NCBI RefSeq assembly: GCF_947499695.1
Contig: NZ_CANMPQ010000001.1
Coordinates: 1,488,001 to 1,552,000 of the forward strand
Reading direction: 5' to 3'
DNA from: an uncultured Allomuricauda sp.
GTDB lineage: Bacteria > Bacteroidota > Bacteroidia > Flavobacteriales > Flavobacteriaceae
DNA length: 64,000 bases
In this document: piece after piece, positions 1-8,654 of the stretch
How positions within the stretch are numbered: the stretch's first letter is position 1
Layout of the letters: the number at the start of each line of letters is the position of its first letter
The notes under the pieces: model-generated
Database searches by the model: none
Told to the model about the DNA's origin: nothing
The model's input: the letters and a program-made list of their open reading frames with translations, nothing else
Position numbers and translations under genes: made by a program

Positions 1-1922
1 ACCCAGAAGTTCCAATCGACGAATTGGCAATTACTGAATTACAAATTCCGACGAACTTTGAGTTTAAAACGGACAAGGAAGTACAACTTATTATCACCGA
101 TAATACCGCAGGTGTAAAGTATGACGTCTACGCCTACAATGATGAGATACTTACAGGTGAGCAAATCACTTATTTAAATGAGGAAGAGGAGGAAGAAACC
201 GGTGTAGAAATTTCCGTGGATAATTTAAACCATTTGATTTTTAGCGGAATGCCTTCGGGAGGTACCATTGAACATACGTTTGTTGTCCCCGAGTATTACG
301 ACCAACTCTATATCCGGAGAAAAGAAGGCTTTAGCTATACTTCGGCCGTGGTTAACATAACTGGCTCATTGGTCAACTATACCTATTCTTCCCAAAGTGG
401 AAAAGGAGCGTCCGCATCCAAACCTATGGTAGAAGACTATCTATATTGTGTTAACGGGTCAGGTGAGATGTTTCAGATTGACCCTGTTACCGGCGATTAT
501 ACCTTTGTTAGCGACATGCCCATGGGTAGTTGGACAGCCGCAATAGATCAACAAAACAATCTTTTGTACTCCATTGGAAAATCCAAGCCAAATCCTTTAA
601 TGCGATACGATATGGTCAATGATACCTGGACTACCATTGGGAACTTAAATATCGGTGGCCCCCGTTTAGACTATAATGAAAACGATGGTTTGCTATATTT
701 CTCCTCTGGCAATAAGCTTTATACCATCGACCCTCAAAATGCCAATATTTTATCAAATTGGGATATTATCGGCCTTCATAAAAAAAATGGTGGTGACTTG
801 GCTTTTGCTGAAGATGGTACTCTTTTTCTTTGTTCATTCTCCGGTTTATATCGACTTAACTTAAATGGAGAAGGCGACTATGATGCAACAAGAATAAGTG
901 GAGAAGATTTACCCTTTAACCCAACTTCAATGACCTTCGATTCTAATACAGAATTATGGTTGGCCAATAGTAGTTCTAACAGTGACTTGATTGTTATGGA
1001 CACTCAAACAGGAGGTTGGGAGTATCGCTATGGGCCAAACTCTACATCTGGGGTATCATTTGATAGAACAATAAATGACTTAACTACATTTAGAATTTTT
1101 GATGAAGTCACTGTCGACCCTGATACGGATGGAGATGGAATAACGGACAGCAATGATGCTTTCCCAGAAGAAGCCGATAAAGCTTTCGAACAGTTCACAC
1201 CAAGTAAATATGGCTGGGGCACGGTTGCTTTTGAAGATCTTTGGCCGTTTTTAGGAGATTATGATTTTAATGATACAGCTGTGAATTACCGATTCGTAGC
1301 GGTACTGAATGCGGACAACATGGCCGTGCAACTGGATATACATTTTGAAGTAACCTCCGATGGTGCAGGTTTTATAAACGCTTTTGGAATTGAACTTGAA
1401 AGTATTGCCCCAAGTTTAGTGGAATCCGTTTCAGGAACCGTTCTAACAGAAGGATATATAAATGTTGCTTCAAATGGAGTGGAACAAGGTCAAGATAGAG
1501 CTGTAATTATCTTGTTCGATAACCATGAGACCATGTTGAATGTACCTTCAACTGTATCTGTGAGATTTACAACACCTATCACAACTGCCCAACTTGGTAT
1601 TGCCCCCTTTAATCCATTTCTCATAATTGATAGGGATAGGGGCCGGGAAATTCACCTACCAAACAGATTTAGAACAACCCTGGGCGCAAATGATACCACT
1701 GTGCAAGGTGTAAATCAAGATATAGATGGGAATTACCAAACCGAATCCGGTCTGCCATGGGCCATAAACATCGTTCATAACTTTAAACCTCCGAAAGAAA
1801 ATACCCCAATTAACCAAGCTTACAATTTCTTTAATCAATGGGCCACTTCTGGTGGAAATACATACCAAGATTGGTATAAAGACTCCACTGGTTATCGAAA
1901 TGAAACTGAACTTAAGGAATAG
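1..1922 (+). CDS. LruC domain-containing secreted protein (5' end outside window)
   Basis: The reading frame is open to the left edge (first full codon at base 3), so the N-terminus and signal peptide are missing; the apparent TTG start at 24 is only an internal leucine. About 640 residues are visible. Residues 130-350 have a repeated pattern of short beta strands with aromatic and Gly turns, compatible with a beta-propeller. A calcium-type Asp-rich turn, DPDTDGDGITDSNDAFP, follows near residue 367. The last 240 residues match the LruC domain as known in Bacteroidota and Leptospira (the FEDLWPFLGDYDFND core is seen near residue 407). LruC proteins are exported or surface-located, and their molecular role is poorly defined. 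The call rests on the C-terminal domain; the propeller is an inference. A strong terminator follows. Confidence 0.85.
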   Translation, partial: PEVPIDELAITELQIPTNFEFKTDKEVQLIITDNTAGVKYDVYAYNDEILTGEQITYLNEEEEEETGVEISVDNLNHLIFSGMPSGGTIEHTFVVPEYYDQLYIRRKEGFSYTSAVVNITGSLVNYTYSSQSGKGASASKPMVEDYLYCVNGSGEMFQIDPVTGDYTFVSDMPMGSWTAAIDQQNNLLYSIGKSKPNPLMRYDMVNDTWTTIGNLNIGGPRLDYNENDGLLYFSSGNKLYTIDPQNANILSNWDIIGLHKKNGGDLAFAEDGTLFLCSFSGLYRLNLNGEGDYDATRISGEDLPFNPTSMTFDSNTELWLANSSSNSDLIVMDTQTGGWEYRYGPNSTSGVSFDRTINDLTTFRIFDEVTVDPDTDGDGITDSNDAFPEEADKAFEQFTPSKYGWGTVAFEDLWPFLGDYDFNDTAVNYRFVAVLNADNMAVQLDIHFEVTSDGAGFINAFGIELESIAPSLVESVSGTVLTEGYINVASNGVEQGQDRAVIILFDNHETMLNVPSTVSVRFTTPITTAQLGIAPFNPFLIIDRDRGREIHLPNRFRTTLGANDTTVQGVNQDIDGNYQTESGLPWAINIVHNFKPPKENTPINQAYNFFNQWATSGGNTYQDWYKDSTGYRNETELKE

Positions 1923-1945
1923 GATAAGGTTCCTGTACGAAAACG

Positions 1946-1975
1946 AAAAAACGCCCCAAAATGGGGCGTTTTTTA
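1946..1975. terminator. Bidirectional rho-independent terminator
   Basis: The stem ACGCCCC/GGGGCGT is extended by A:T pairs, has a short A-rich loop, and carries an A-run on the left and a T-run on the right. It can end the LruC gene on the plus strand and rpsT on the minus strand. Confidence 0.85.
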
Positions 1976-1996
1976 TTTTATAAATGCGGTTCTAGG

Positions 1997-2248
1997 TTAC
2001 ATTGCTGCAACCTGGCTCATCAACTTGCTCTTTAAGTTGGCCGCTTTATTGTTATGAATGATGTTACGCTTAGCTAGCTTATCAATCATTCCAACAACAG
2101 TTGGCAACAATGCTTCAGCAGCTTTCTTATCTTCTTCGCCACGCAATTTTCTTATTGCATTACGAACTGTTTTGTGCTGGTATCTGTTACGCAAACGTAC
2201 CGCTTCGTTTCTTCTTATTCTCTTTAATGCTGACTTATGGTTTGCCAT
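1997..2248 (-). CDS. rpsT: 30S ribosomal protein S20
   Basis: This is a primary 16S rRNA-binding protein of the small subunit. The product is 83 residues, very rich in Lys/Arg, with the canonical [16 protein letters not shown]-terminus and [10 protein letters not shown] near the C-terminus, which is full length for the family. Its start lies 32 bases downstream of a tRNA-Glu gene on the same strand and no TAnnTTTG box separates them, so it may be read through from the tRNA promoters. The shared hairpin after it is a good terminator. Confidence 0.97.
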   Translation of the reverse strand: MANHKSALKRIRRNEAVRLRNRYQHKTVRNAIRKLRGEEDKKAAEALLPTVVGMIDKLAKRNIIHNNKAANLKSKLMSQVAAM

Positions 2249-2280
2249 TGTCTTAATTTATACTTTCAAATTTTTTTCAG

Positions 2281-2352
2281 TAGCCCGTAGGGGAATCGAA
2301 CCCCTGTTACCAGGATGAAAACCTGGCGTCCTAACCCCTAGACGAACGGGCC
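2281..2352 (-). tRNA. tRNA-Glu (anticodon TTC), copy 1
   Basis: The minus strand folds as a cloverleaf: acceptor GGCCCGT/ACGGGCT (first pair G:U), anticodon arm CAGG-TTTTCAT-CCTG with anticodon TTC, and a TTCGAAT T-loop. The CCA end is not encoded. The 72 bases are identical to the second copy 73 bases further right, while the flanks differ. It has its own upstream promoter box. Confidence 0.97.
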
Positions 2353-2381
2353 ATTTCAAGCTTAAAGTTAACTGCATAAAG

Positions 2382-2389
2382 CAAAAATA
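2382..2389 (-). promoter_or_regulatory. -7 promoter box for tRNA-Glu copy 1
   Basis: The minus strand reads TATTTTTG, an exact match to the Bacteroidota -7 consensus TAnnTTTG, 29 bases before the mature tRNA 5' end. No clear -33 TTG is seen at the usual spacing. Confidence 0.55.
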
Positions 2390-2424
2390 TATTTTCAGCT
2401 TTGTACCTCTAACCTAGTACTTCG

Positions 2425-2496
2425 TAGCCCGTAGGGGAATCGAACCCCTGTTACCAGGATGAAAACCTGGCGTCCTAACCCCTAGACGAACGGGCC
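2425..2496 (-). tRNA. tRNA-Glu (anticodon TTC), copy 2
   Basis: The sequence and cloverleaf are identical to the neighbouring copy, with anticodon TTC and CCA not encoded. It lies between proS and the first tRNA copy, all on the minus strand. The perfect identity of two copies with unrelated flanks suggests gene conversion or a recent duplication limited to the tRNA itself. Confidence 0.97.
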
Positions 2497-2519
2497 ATAA
2501 GGTTGCATAATTGCGGATG

Positions 2520-2549
2520 CAAAAATACAACTATTTTTAAGTCTTGCAA
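2520..2549 (-). promoter_or_regulatory. Promoter of tRNA-Glu copy 2 (-33 TTG, -7 TATTTTTG)
   Basis: On the minus strand a -33 TTG (2547-2549) is separated by exactly 19 bases from TATTTTTG (2520-2527). Box and spacing both match the Bacteroidota sigma-A promoter consensus. This is one of the clearest promoters in the window. Confidence 0.75.
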
Positions 2550-2574
2550 CAGTTACTATTAATTTTTAACTGCT

Positions 2575-4050
2575 TTAGTAAGCCTTGGCAAACAGCACTC
2601 TTTGAATGGAAGGTTTGCCTGTCACCATGCAGCTCCCATCTTCTTTGTCCCCATAAAAAGGAATACATCTGATGGTTGCCTTGGTTTCTTCTTTAATCTT
2701 ATCCTCGGTTTCAGAAGTTCCATCCCAATGAGCGGAAACAAATCCGCCTTTTTCCTCGATTATTTTCTTAAACTCATCATATGAATCCACTTCTGTAATA
2801 TGAGCTTCCCTATAATCAAAGGCTTTTTGGTACACATTCTTCTGAATCTCCTCAAGTAATGAAGTAATCTTATTCACTATCTCCTCAGCTTGCACCGATT
2901 CTTTTTGCAATGTATCTCTTCTGGCTACTTCATAAGTTCCATTTTCCAAGTCGCGTTGACCTATAGCCAACCGCACCGGAACTCCTTTAAGCTCATATTC
3001 ATTAAACTTGAATCCAGGCTTATGTGTATCTCGCTTATCATATTTTACCGAAATACCTTTTGAACGCAATTCCTTGACCAAAGGGTCTACTTTCTCCGAA
3101 ATTGCATCCAACTGGTCCAACCCTTTATAAATTGGAACAATCACTACCTGAATAGGTGCCAATTTTGGAGGCAATACCAATCCGTTGTCATCACTATGGG
3201 TCATTACAAGTGCTCCCATCAACCTTGTTGAAACTCCCCATGAAGTTGCCCAGACATGCTCCTGTTTCCCTTCTCGGTTGGCAAATTTCACATCGAATGC
3301 CTTTGCAAAGTTTTGACCCAAAAAGTGGGAAGTACCTGCTTGCAATGCCTTGCCGTCTTGCATTAACGCCTCTATGCAATAAGTTTCTTCTGCACCTGCA
3401 AAGCGTTCGCTTTCTGTTTTGGTTCCCTTTATCACGGGAACGGCCATATAGCTTTCTGCGAAATCGGCGTACACGTGCATCATTTGTTCAGCCTCTTCAA
3501 GTGCTTCCTCTTTTGTAGCATGTGCGGTATGTCCCTCTTGCCACAGAAACTCGGCCGTACGCAAAAACAAACGTGTTCTCATCTCCCAGCGCACCACATT
3601 GGCCCATTGGTTTATTAATAAAGGAAGGTCTCTATAGGATTGTATCCACTTTCTGTATGTATCCCATATAATGGTTTCAGAAGTCGGCCTAACAATCAAC
3701 TCTTCTTCTAATTTAGCATCTTCATCAACGATAATTCCACTTCCATCCTCCGCATTCTTCAAACGATAATGTGTCACAACAGCACATTCTTTGGCAAACC
3801 CCTCAACATGACTAGCTTCCTTGCTTAGGTAGGATTTTGGAATAAAAAGTGGGAAATAGGCGTTTTCATGCCCCGTCTCCTTAAACATTTTATCCAGCTG
3901 AGCCTGCATTTTCTCCCAAATTGCAAATCCATATGGTTTAATAACCATACAACCCCTAACACCAGAGTTCTCTGCTAAATCAGCTTTTACGACAAGTTCA
4001 TTATACCATTTGGAATAATCCTCGCTTCGACTAGTTAATTTTTTACCCAT
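2575..4050 (-). CDS. proS: Prolyl-tRNA synthetase (eukaryote/archaeal-like short type)
   Basis: The enzyme charges tRNA-Pro with proline in the cytoplasm. The 491-residue product carries class II synthetase signatures: RPTSETIIW, motif 2 around VVRWEMRTR and [10 protein letters not shown], and motif 3 around [16 protein letters not shown]. An anticodon-binding domain follows, then the long C-terminal extension of the archaeal/eukaryote-like class; the bacterial-type editing insertion is absent. This form is usual in Bacteroidota. It is transcribed leftward from a promoter region shared with the divergent lipoprotein gene. Confidence 0.97.
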   Translation of the reverse strand: MGKKLTSRSEDYSKWYNELVVKADLAENSGVRGCMVIKPYGFAIWEKMQAQLDKMFKETGHENAYFPLFIPKSYLSKEASHVEGFAKECAVVTHYRLKNAEDGSGIIVDEDAKLEEELIVRPTSETIIWDTYRKWIQSYRDLPLLINQWANVVRWEMRTRLFLRTAEFLWQEGHTAHATKEEALEEAEQMMHVYADFAESYMAVPVIKGTKTESERFAGAEETYCIEALMQDGKALQAGTSHFLGQNFAKAFDVKFANREGKQEHVWATSWGVSTRLMGALVMTHSDDNGLVLPPKLAPIQVVIVPIYKGLDQLDAISEKVDPLVKELRSKGISVKYDKRDTHKPGFKFNEYELKGVPVRLAIGQRDLENGTYEVARRDTLQKESVQAEEIVNKITSLLEEIQKNVYQKAFDYREAHITEVDSYDEFKKIIEEKGGFVSAHWDGTSETEDKIKEETKATIRCIPFYGDKEDGSCMVTGKPSIQRVLFAKAY

Positions 4051-4087
4051 CTACAGTAGTTTGGCACAAAACTTGTGACTTTATAAT

Positions 4088-4118
4088 CAAAAATAGTTGG
4101 GCAAAACTAACTATTTTT
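4088..4118. promoter_or_regulatory. Divergent promoter region with a perfect 10-bp inverted repeat
   Basis: AAAAATAGTT (4089-4098) and AACTATTTTT (4109-4118) form a perfect inverted repeat with a 10-base spacer, midway between proS and the divergent lipoprotein gene. The left arm overlaps a minus-strand TATTTTTG box (4088-4095) suitable for proS. It could be a dyad operator or a chance AT-rich dyad. Confidence 0.45.
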
Positions 4119-4142
4119 AGTATGTTCAACAATAAAAATTGC

Positions 4143-5486
4143 ATGATGACAAAGTCTTTACCCCGCCCAAAAACTCAAATTGTCGCCACATTTGTTATGG
4201 CCACTCTTCTATTGGCCTCTTGCGGGTCGTACCAGCAAGCTTCATATTATGATGATGATGGAATTTATTCCAACGGCAATCGGGTTGTAAATGTTGAAAA
4301 GAAATCAGCTGAAGGTGTTCGAGTTCAACAACAGGAAAGTGATATCTACGGAGATTACTTTGGGCAAAAAGCCGATGAATACAACCAAATTTTAGAGGAT
4401 GAAATCTTTACCGATATTGATAACTATAGTAGCGACATAGAAAATGACAGTATTCCCTTGGGCGAACAGACCAATTATTTTGCCAACAACAATACATATA
4501 GTGGAAATCCAGGATGGGGAGACAACCCAACCAGTGTTTCGATAAATGTATACGACAACTTCGGCTGGGGTGGCCTTGGTTGGGGATGGAATGACCCATG
4601 GTTATGGAATGGTTATGGCTGGAATGGATTCGGCTGGGGAGGATATGGATGGGGATGGAACAACCCTTGGAGATGGAACCGCTGGGGCTGGGGCAACTAT
4701 GGATGGGGATGGGATCCCTATTGGGGCTATGCCGGAGTCGGTTTTGGATGGGGTGGTTATTATGGAAATCGCTGGGGCCGTCCATTTAGAGGATATTATG
4801 GAAGAGGATATGCGTATAATCGAGGTAGAAGAGGATATGCAGGTTCTATTCGAGGCACTTCATTAAGAGGAAGGTCCAACTTGGCTTCAAGAACAAGAGG
4901 AAATTCATCAAGATACAGAGCAAATAGTGGTCGTTCCAATGCCAGTCGCACTGCGGCAGCAAGAAGTTCAAGATCGTATCGTAGTGGTACAACGGCAAGA
5001 AGAGCGGTTAGTGCAGATGCAATTTCTAGAAATAGAAACTACAGGTCAAGTAGAAGCACCAGAACCTCACCCAGCTATAGAGGCAATAGAACCGGACGCT
5101 CCTATGGTACTTCACCGTCTACAAGAAGTAGCAGCACATACAGAAGAGGAGCTACCACAGGTAGAAGTTCAACCATATCCCGTACACCGGGCAGAAGCAC
5201 TAGGAGTTATCAATCTTCCGGACGAACCGCTCCGAGAAGCAGCAATTATAGAAGATCTACTACTCCCAGAAGTTCTGGTAGTTACAGAAGTGGGTCCAGC
5301 GGAAGAAGCTACAGAAGTTCGGGCAGTAGCTCAAGAAGTTATCGAAGCTCTGGCAGCAGTTCAAGAAGCTATAGAAGTTCCGGTAGCAGTCGAAGCAGCA
5401 GTGGTAGAAGCTACAGCAGAAGTTCTAGCGGTGGAAGAAGCTCAGGTGCTACGCGTTCATCATCAAGAAGTAGTAGAAGACGATAA
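4143..5486 (+). CDS. Lipoprotein with Trp/Gly-rich centre and Arg/Ser-rich tail
   Basis: No function is recognised. The N-terminus is a signal peptide with a lipobox (LLLASC), followed by about 100 ordinary, acidic residues. Next comes a block of about 70 residues dominated by Trp, Gly, Asn and Tyr (repeated GWGW, NPWRW and NGYGW units), then about 240 residues of Arg, Ser, Gly and Tyr, ending in tandem SYRSSGSSSR repeats. The tail is strongly basic. Proteins of this composition occur next to proS in other Flavobacteriia, from general knowledge. A role in binding anionic polymers or the cell wall is only a guess. Starts at 4122, 4143 or 4146 are possible; 4143 leaves room for a promoter and gives a normal signal peptide. 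Confidence 0.75.
   Translation: MMTKSLPRPKTQIVATFVMATLLLASCGSYQQASYYDDDGIYSNGNRVVNVEKKSAEGVRVQQQESDIYGDYFGQKADEYNQILEDEIFTDIDNYSSDIENDSIPLGEQTNYFANNNTYSGNPGWGDNPTSVSINVYDNFGWGGLGWGWNDPWLWNGYGWNGFGWGGYGWGWNNPWRWNRWGWGNYGWGWDPYWGYAGVGFGWGGYYGNRWGRPFRGYYGRGYAYNRGRRGYAGSIRGTSLRGRSNLASRTRGNSSRYRANSGRSNASRTAAARSSRSYRSGTTARRAVSADAISRNRNYRSSRSTRTSPSYRGNRTGRSYGTSPSTRSSSTYRRGATTGRSSTISRTPGRSTRSYQSSGRTAPRSSNYRRSTTPRSSGSYRSGSSGRSYRSSGSSSRSYRSSGSSSRSYRSSGSSRSSSGRSYSRSSSGGRSSGATRSSSRSSRRR
5311..5395 (+). repeat. Degenerate 30-base in-gene tandem repeat
   Basis: Nearly three units encode the ten-residue repeat YRSSGSSSRS. The units differ mostly at third codon positions (TCT/AGT/AGC serine codons, AGA/CGA arginine codons), so the protein repeat appears maintained by selection rather than being a recent DNA slippage product. 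Confidence 0.7.
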
Positions 5487-5526
5487 CATTTCACACTGTT
5501 TTATTTAAAAAACTAAATCACTCAAA

Positions 5527-7026
5527 ATGAAAAGGATTTCAACTTTCATCATGGTATTGGTATGCACTTTTGCAAGTGCCCAAAACATTAATGATGTATT
5601 GCGATATAGTCAAGAGAACATTATTGGAACCGCACGATTTCAGTCCATGGGCGGTGCTTTCGGCGCACTCGGTGGCGATTTATCGTCCTTAAATGTTAAC
5701 CCAGCTGGGTCCGCGGTATTCAATTACAGTCAGTTTACCATTTCTGGTTCCAATTATAACCGAAACAATGACGCGTTGTTTGGTAATAGCCTTCGAAATA
5801 GTGACACAAATACTATCGAATTGAACCAAGTCGGAGGGGTTTTTGTGTTTAAATCAACGGATAGTCCTTGGAAAAAACTGGCACTTTCCTTCAATTACGA
5901 CCTTGCGCGAAATTTTGACAATGAATTTGCCGTTGCTGGAAATACAACCCAGGGTATTGACAACTACTTTTTAAACTTTGCGGATGGACAAACCCTAGGT
6001 AATCTTCGAGTTCAACAAGGGGAGAATATTGAGGATGCTTACCTCAATATAGGTGCTGATCTCGGTTTTGGAGCTCAGCAAGCATTTTTAGGGTTCCAAG
6101 CTGGACTTATCGAACCTACCGATGATGTTGATGCCAATACTACTTATTTTTCTAATGCAGAATATACCAGCGTAAACCAAAGATATATTCAGAGTACCTC
6201 AGGATACAATAGTAAGTTCACTGTAAATGCCGCTGGACAATACCAAGACAATCTTTACTTGGGAGCTTCGCTTAATTTTCATTCCGTATTGTATGATAGA
6301 TTGACCCTTTTGGATGAAAATGGTTATGATGCCACCTCTCCAGTTCAATCCACAACATTTGACAACTTTTTGCATACGGAAGGATATGGTTTTTCCTTCA
6401 GCGTAGGTGCAATTGCCAAATTGAACGATAATATACGAGTCGGTGGTAGCTACCAGTCCCCTACTTGGTACGAATTGACGGATGACGTCTCTCAACGAAT
6501 TAATTCGACTCTGGCTGTATCCGATATCAACTTTATTGATTTTGGTATTGTAAATCTATTCGAGGAATACCGAATTAAGGTTCCGGCTAAACTTACCGGA
6601 AGCGTTGCGGTTGTATTTGGAAAAGATGGGTTGCTAAGTTTTGACTATGGTCACCAAGATATGTCAGAAGCAGAATTACGCCCTACGACAGATCCAAACT
6701 TTACTTCTGAAAACGATTTTATAGCTAGTGAATTAGGTGTAGTAAATACATATAGATTGGGTGGAGAGCTTCGAATTGATGAAGTTAGTCTTAGAGCCGG
6801 TTATAGATATGAACAAAGTCCATATGAGAACGGAGATATTATTGGAGACCTGAACGGATATTCCGGGGGTATTGGATATAATTTTGGTGGCAGCAGATTG
6901 GACCTGGCCTTTAGCAGAACGGAACAAGATGTGAATACCTTACTATTCGATTCGGGTATAAACAGCACAGCCATGATTAACCGAATCAATACCAATATCA
7001 CATTAGGATATACCCTAAAATTTTAA
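5527..7026 (+). CDS. OmpP1/FadL/TodX-family outer-membrane transport protein
   Basis: This is probably an outer-membrane barrel for hydrophobic substrates; in Flavobacteriia the family is often labelled hemin receptor without direct evidence. It has 499 residues with a signal peptide ending near ASAQ. The N-terminal region QSMGGAFGALGGDLSSLNVNPAGSA resembles the FadL hatch motif, in which an NPA motif is conserved. About 14 amphipathic strands follow, and the protein ends in an aromatic residue (TLGYTLKF), as barrel proteins do. It lies 40 bases after the lipoprotein gene and probably shares its transcript. A clean terminator follows. Confidence 0.88.
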   Translation: MKRISTFIMVLVCTFASAQNINDVLRYSQENIIGTARFQSMGGAFGALGGDLSSLNVNPAGSAVFNYSQFTISGSNYNRNNDALFGNSLRNSDTNTIELNQVGGVFVFKSTDSPWKKLALSFNYDLARNFDNEFAVAGNTTQGIDNYFLNFADGQTLGNLRVQQGENIEDAYLNIGADLGFGAQQAFLGFQAGLIEPTDDVDANTTYFSNAEYTSVNQRYIQSTSGYNSKFTVNAAGQYQDNLYLGASLNFHSVLYDRLTLLDENGYDATSPVQSTTFDNFLHTEGYGFSFSVGAIAKLNDNIRVGGSYQSPTWYELTDDVSQRINSTLAVSDINFIDFGIVNLFEEYRIKVPAKLTGSVAVVFGKDGLLSFDYGHQDMSEAELRPTTDPNFTSENDFIASELGVVNTYRLGGELRIDEVSLRAGYRYEQSPYENGDIIGDLNGYSGGIGYNFGGSRLDLAFSRTEQDVNTLLFDSGINSTAMINRINTNITLGYTLKF

Positions 7027-7049
7027 AATTAGATCTTTTAAATGATGAA

Positions 7050-7077
7050 AGGGCTGGATGAAATTCCAGCCTTTTTT
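7050..7077. terminator. Rho-independent terminator
   Basis: The GGCTGGA/TCCAGCC stem has a short loop, an A-rich left flank and a T6 run on the right. It lies between two convergent genes and can serve both. Confidence 0.85.
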
Positions 7078-7079
7078 GA

Positions 7080-8543
7080 TTATCGGACCAGCGTAAAGTG
7101 TCGTCGCACAGATCGCGCTACAAAAACACCATTATCATCTCGTTCATAATCCAATCGAAACCAGTAGTCTGATGATGGCAGAGCTCTTCCATTAAATGTC
7201 CCATCCCAACCAAGGGTTGTACCATCCAACTGCTTTAGCAACTTGCCGTACCGGTCAAAAATAAAAACCGCCGGATTGGAAAGTGTTTCTATTCCTAATA
7301 TGTTCCAATTATCATGTATGCCATCACCATTTGGAGTAAAAAACTTGGGGTAACCAACTACTAAAAATTCAATAGGTTCTGTGGTTCCACATCCATTTTT
7401 ATCATTAATGATAACAGTGTTAACTCCTGGAGGCACATCAAAGAACTGAGGGTCATCTTGAAATTCACCACCATTTATGGCATATTCATAATCTCCAGTG
7501 CCTTGCGCCACTATCTCAATATTATAAGGGTCGGTTTGATCACTGTTTACAAAGTCATCAATAACCATTACCTGATCTAATTGGGGTATACCATACCATG
7601 TAATTAGAATTCCGCCATTATCTATAACCGTTGGAGGTGTCCCCGAAGCGGTAGTAATTTCAACAAAATAACGTCCTGAGTTAGGACTTGTGACCACAAG
7701 CTCAGCTCCAAATAGTCCTGTTCCGGGCAGTGTAGCGTCTATTGTTCCATCATCTTCATAATCAACCGTCCAAGTTACATTTGCAATATCAGACCCAGCA
7801 GGTGAGTTCAAGGCGCTCAAAGTAATATCTGGATCTCCTTCACAAGCAATTATATCCAGTCCCAAAAATTCATCCCTAAGGGTACAATCTAATGCTGTAT
7901 TCTGATCTGCATCGACCGAGGTACCTGTAAAGGTCAACATATAAGGTTCTGGGTCACCATTAAAGTTGGTGTTGTAATTATTGACAAATAAATAATAAAT
8001 CTCTCCTGCAGTTACGTCCAGCCACTCATCGTAGGTGTTTTGACTTCCAACCACAAAAGGTGCTCCTACTCTACCATCCACTGGATTTACCCCGATACCT
8101 GTATAATTGGTAACATTTACTTCATAGTTACAACGAATAGGCTGCGCGCTTCCATTACCAACGAGGGTACAGAAGTTTTGTCCAGATGTTTGATCAAAAG
8201 GGCCGTAAAGGGCAAAATCCAATTCAGAAGTAACTATTCCACCGGGAATTACCGGCAAAGCTTCTATATCGAAGCCGATTTGTCCATCTGTTCCCGCTCT
8301 AAAAACATACCAAGAAGTGTTGTTTTCAATATTTGCTGAGGCAACACTTCCCTTTTCCAAGCAGCCGGATTGAGTAATGACCATGGGGTCAAAATCATCA
8401 ATATCTCCTCCTCCATCGGTAGCTGACATGATGGGTGCATCTGCACAAACAGGAATTGCTGTTCTACAATCCGGTGAATTTTGGGCGCTTGTTGTGAGAA
8501 GTCCCAGAAATAAACAACATATAGCGCAAAATAGAGCTCTCAT
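7080..8543 (-). CDS. T9SS type B sorting domain-containing surface protein
   Basis: A secreted protein of 487 residues, exported by Sec (signal peptide ending near TSAQ) and then by the type IX secretion system. The C-terminal 90 residues form the gliding-motility-associated CHU_C domain: YPKFFTPNGDGIHDNW, then IFDRYGKLLKQLDG, WDGTFNGR and SDYWFRLDY. The N-terminal half holds a lectin-like domain starting SPDCRTAIPVC with several Cys residues and a WYVFRAG motif, followed by Ig-like segments. It is paralogous over both ends to the next gene upstream. The substrate or adhesive target is unknown. Confidence 0.92.
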   Translation of the reverse strand: MRALFCAICCLFLGLLTTSAQNSPDCRTAIPVCADAPIMSATDGGGDIDDFDPMVITQSGCLEKGSVASANIENNTSWYVFRAGTDGQIGFDIEALPVIPGGIVTSELDFALYGPFDQTSGQNFCTLVGNGSAQPIRCNYEVNVTNYTGIGVNPVDGRVGAPFVVGSQNTYDEWLDVTAGEIYYLFVNNYNTNFNGDPEPYMLTFTGTSVDADQNTALDCTLRDEFLGLDIIACEGDPDITLSALNSPAGSDIANVTWTVDYEDDGTIDATLPGTGLFGAELVVTSPNSGRYFVEITTASGTPPTVIDNGGILITWYGIPQLDQVMVIDDFVNSDQTDPYNIEIVAQGTGDYEYAINGGEFQDDPQFFDVPPGVNTVIINDKNGCGTTEPIEFLVVGYPKFFTPNGDGIHDNWNILGIETLSNPAVFIFDRYGKLLKQLDGTTLGWDGTFNGRALPSSDYWFRLDYERDDNGVFVARSVRRHFTLVR

Positions 8544-8654
8544 AGAATTTGGGGCTAAAGGTTATTCTGTGATAACTTTTATAACTCCCAAAAGGACCCT
8601 TTTAGTATTTTTTAACCGAAAAATTATACAGTTAATCGATAAACTACACTTTGA

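Noticed and set aside
4927-5508. A 193-residue plus-strand open frame and a 106-residue one inside the Arg/Ser lipoprotein gene
   Set aside because: They arise from the repetitive AGA/AGC/TCA codons of the real gene read in another frame; composition is biased (Val/Glu/Ala) without start or domain features.
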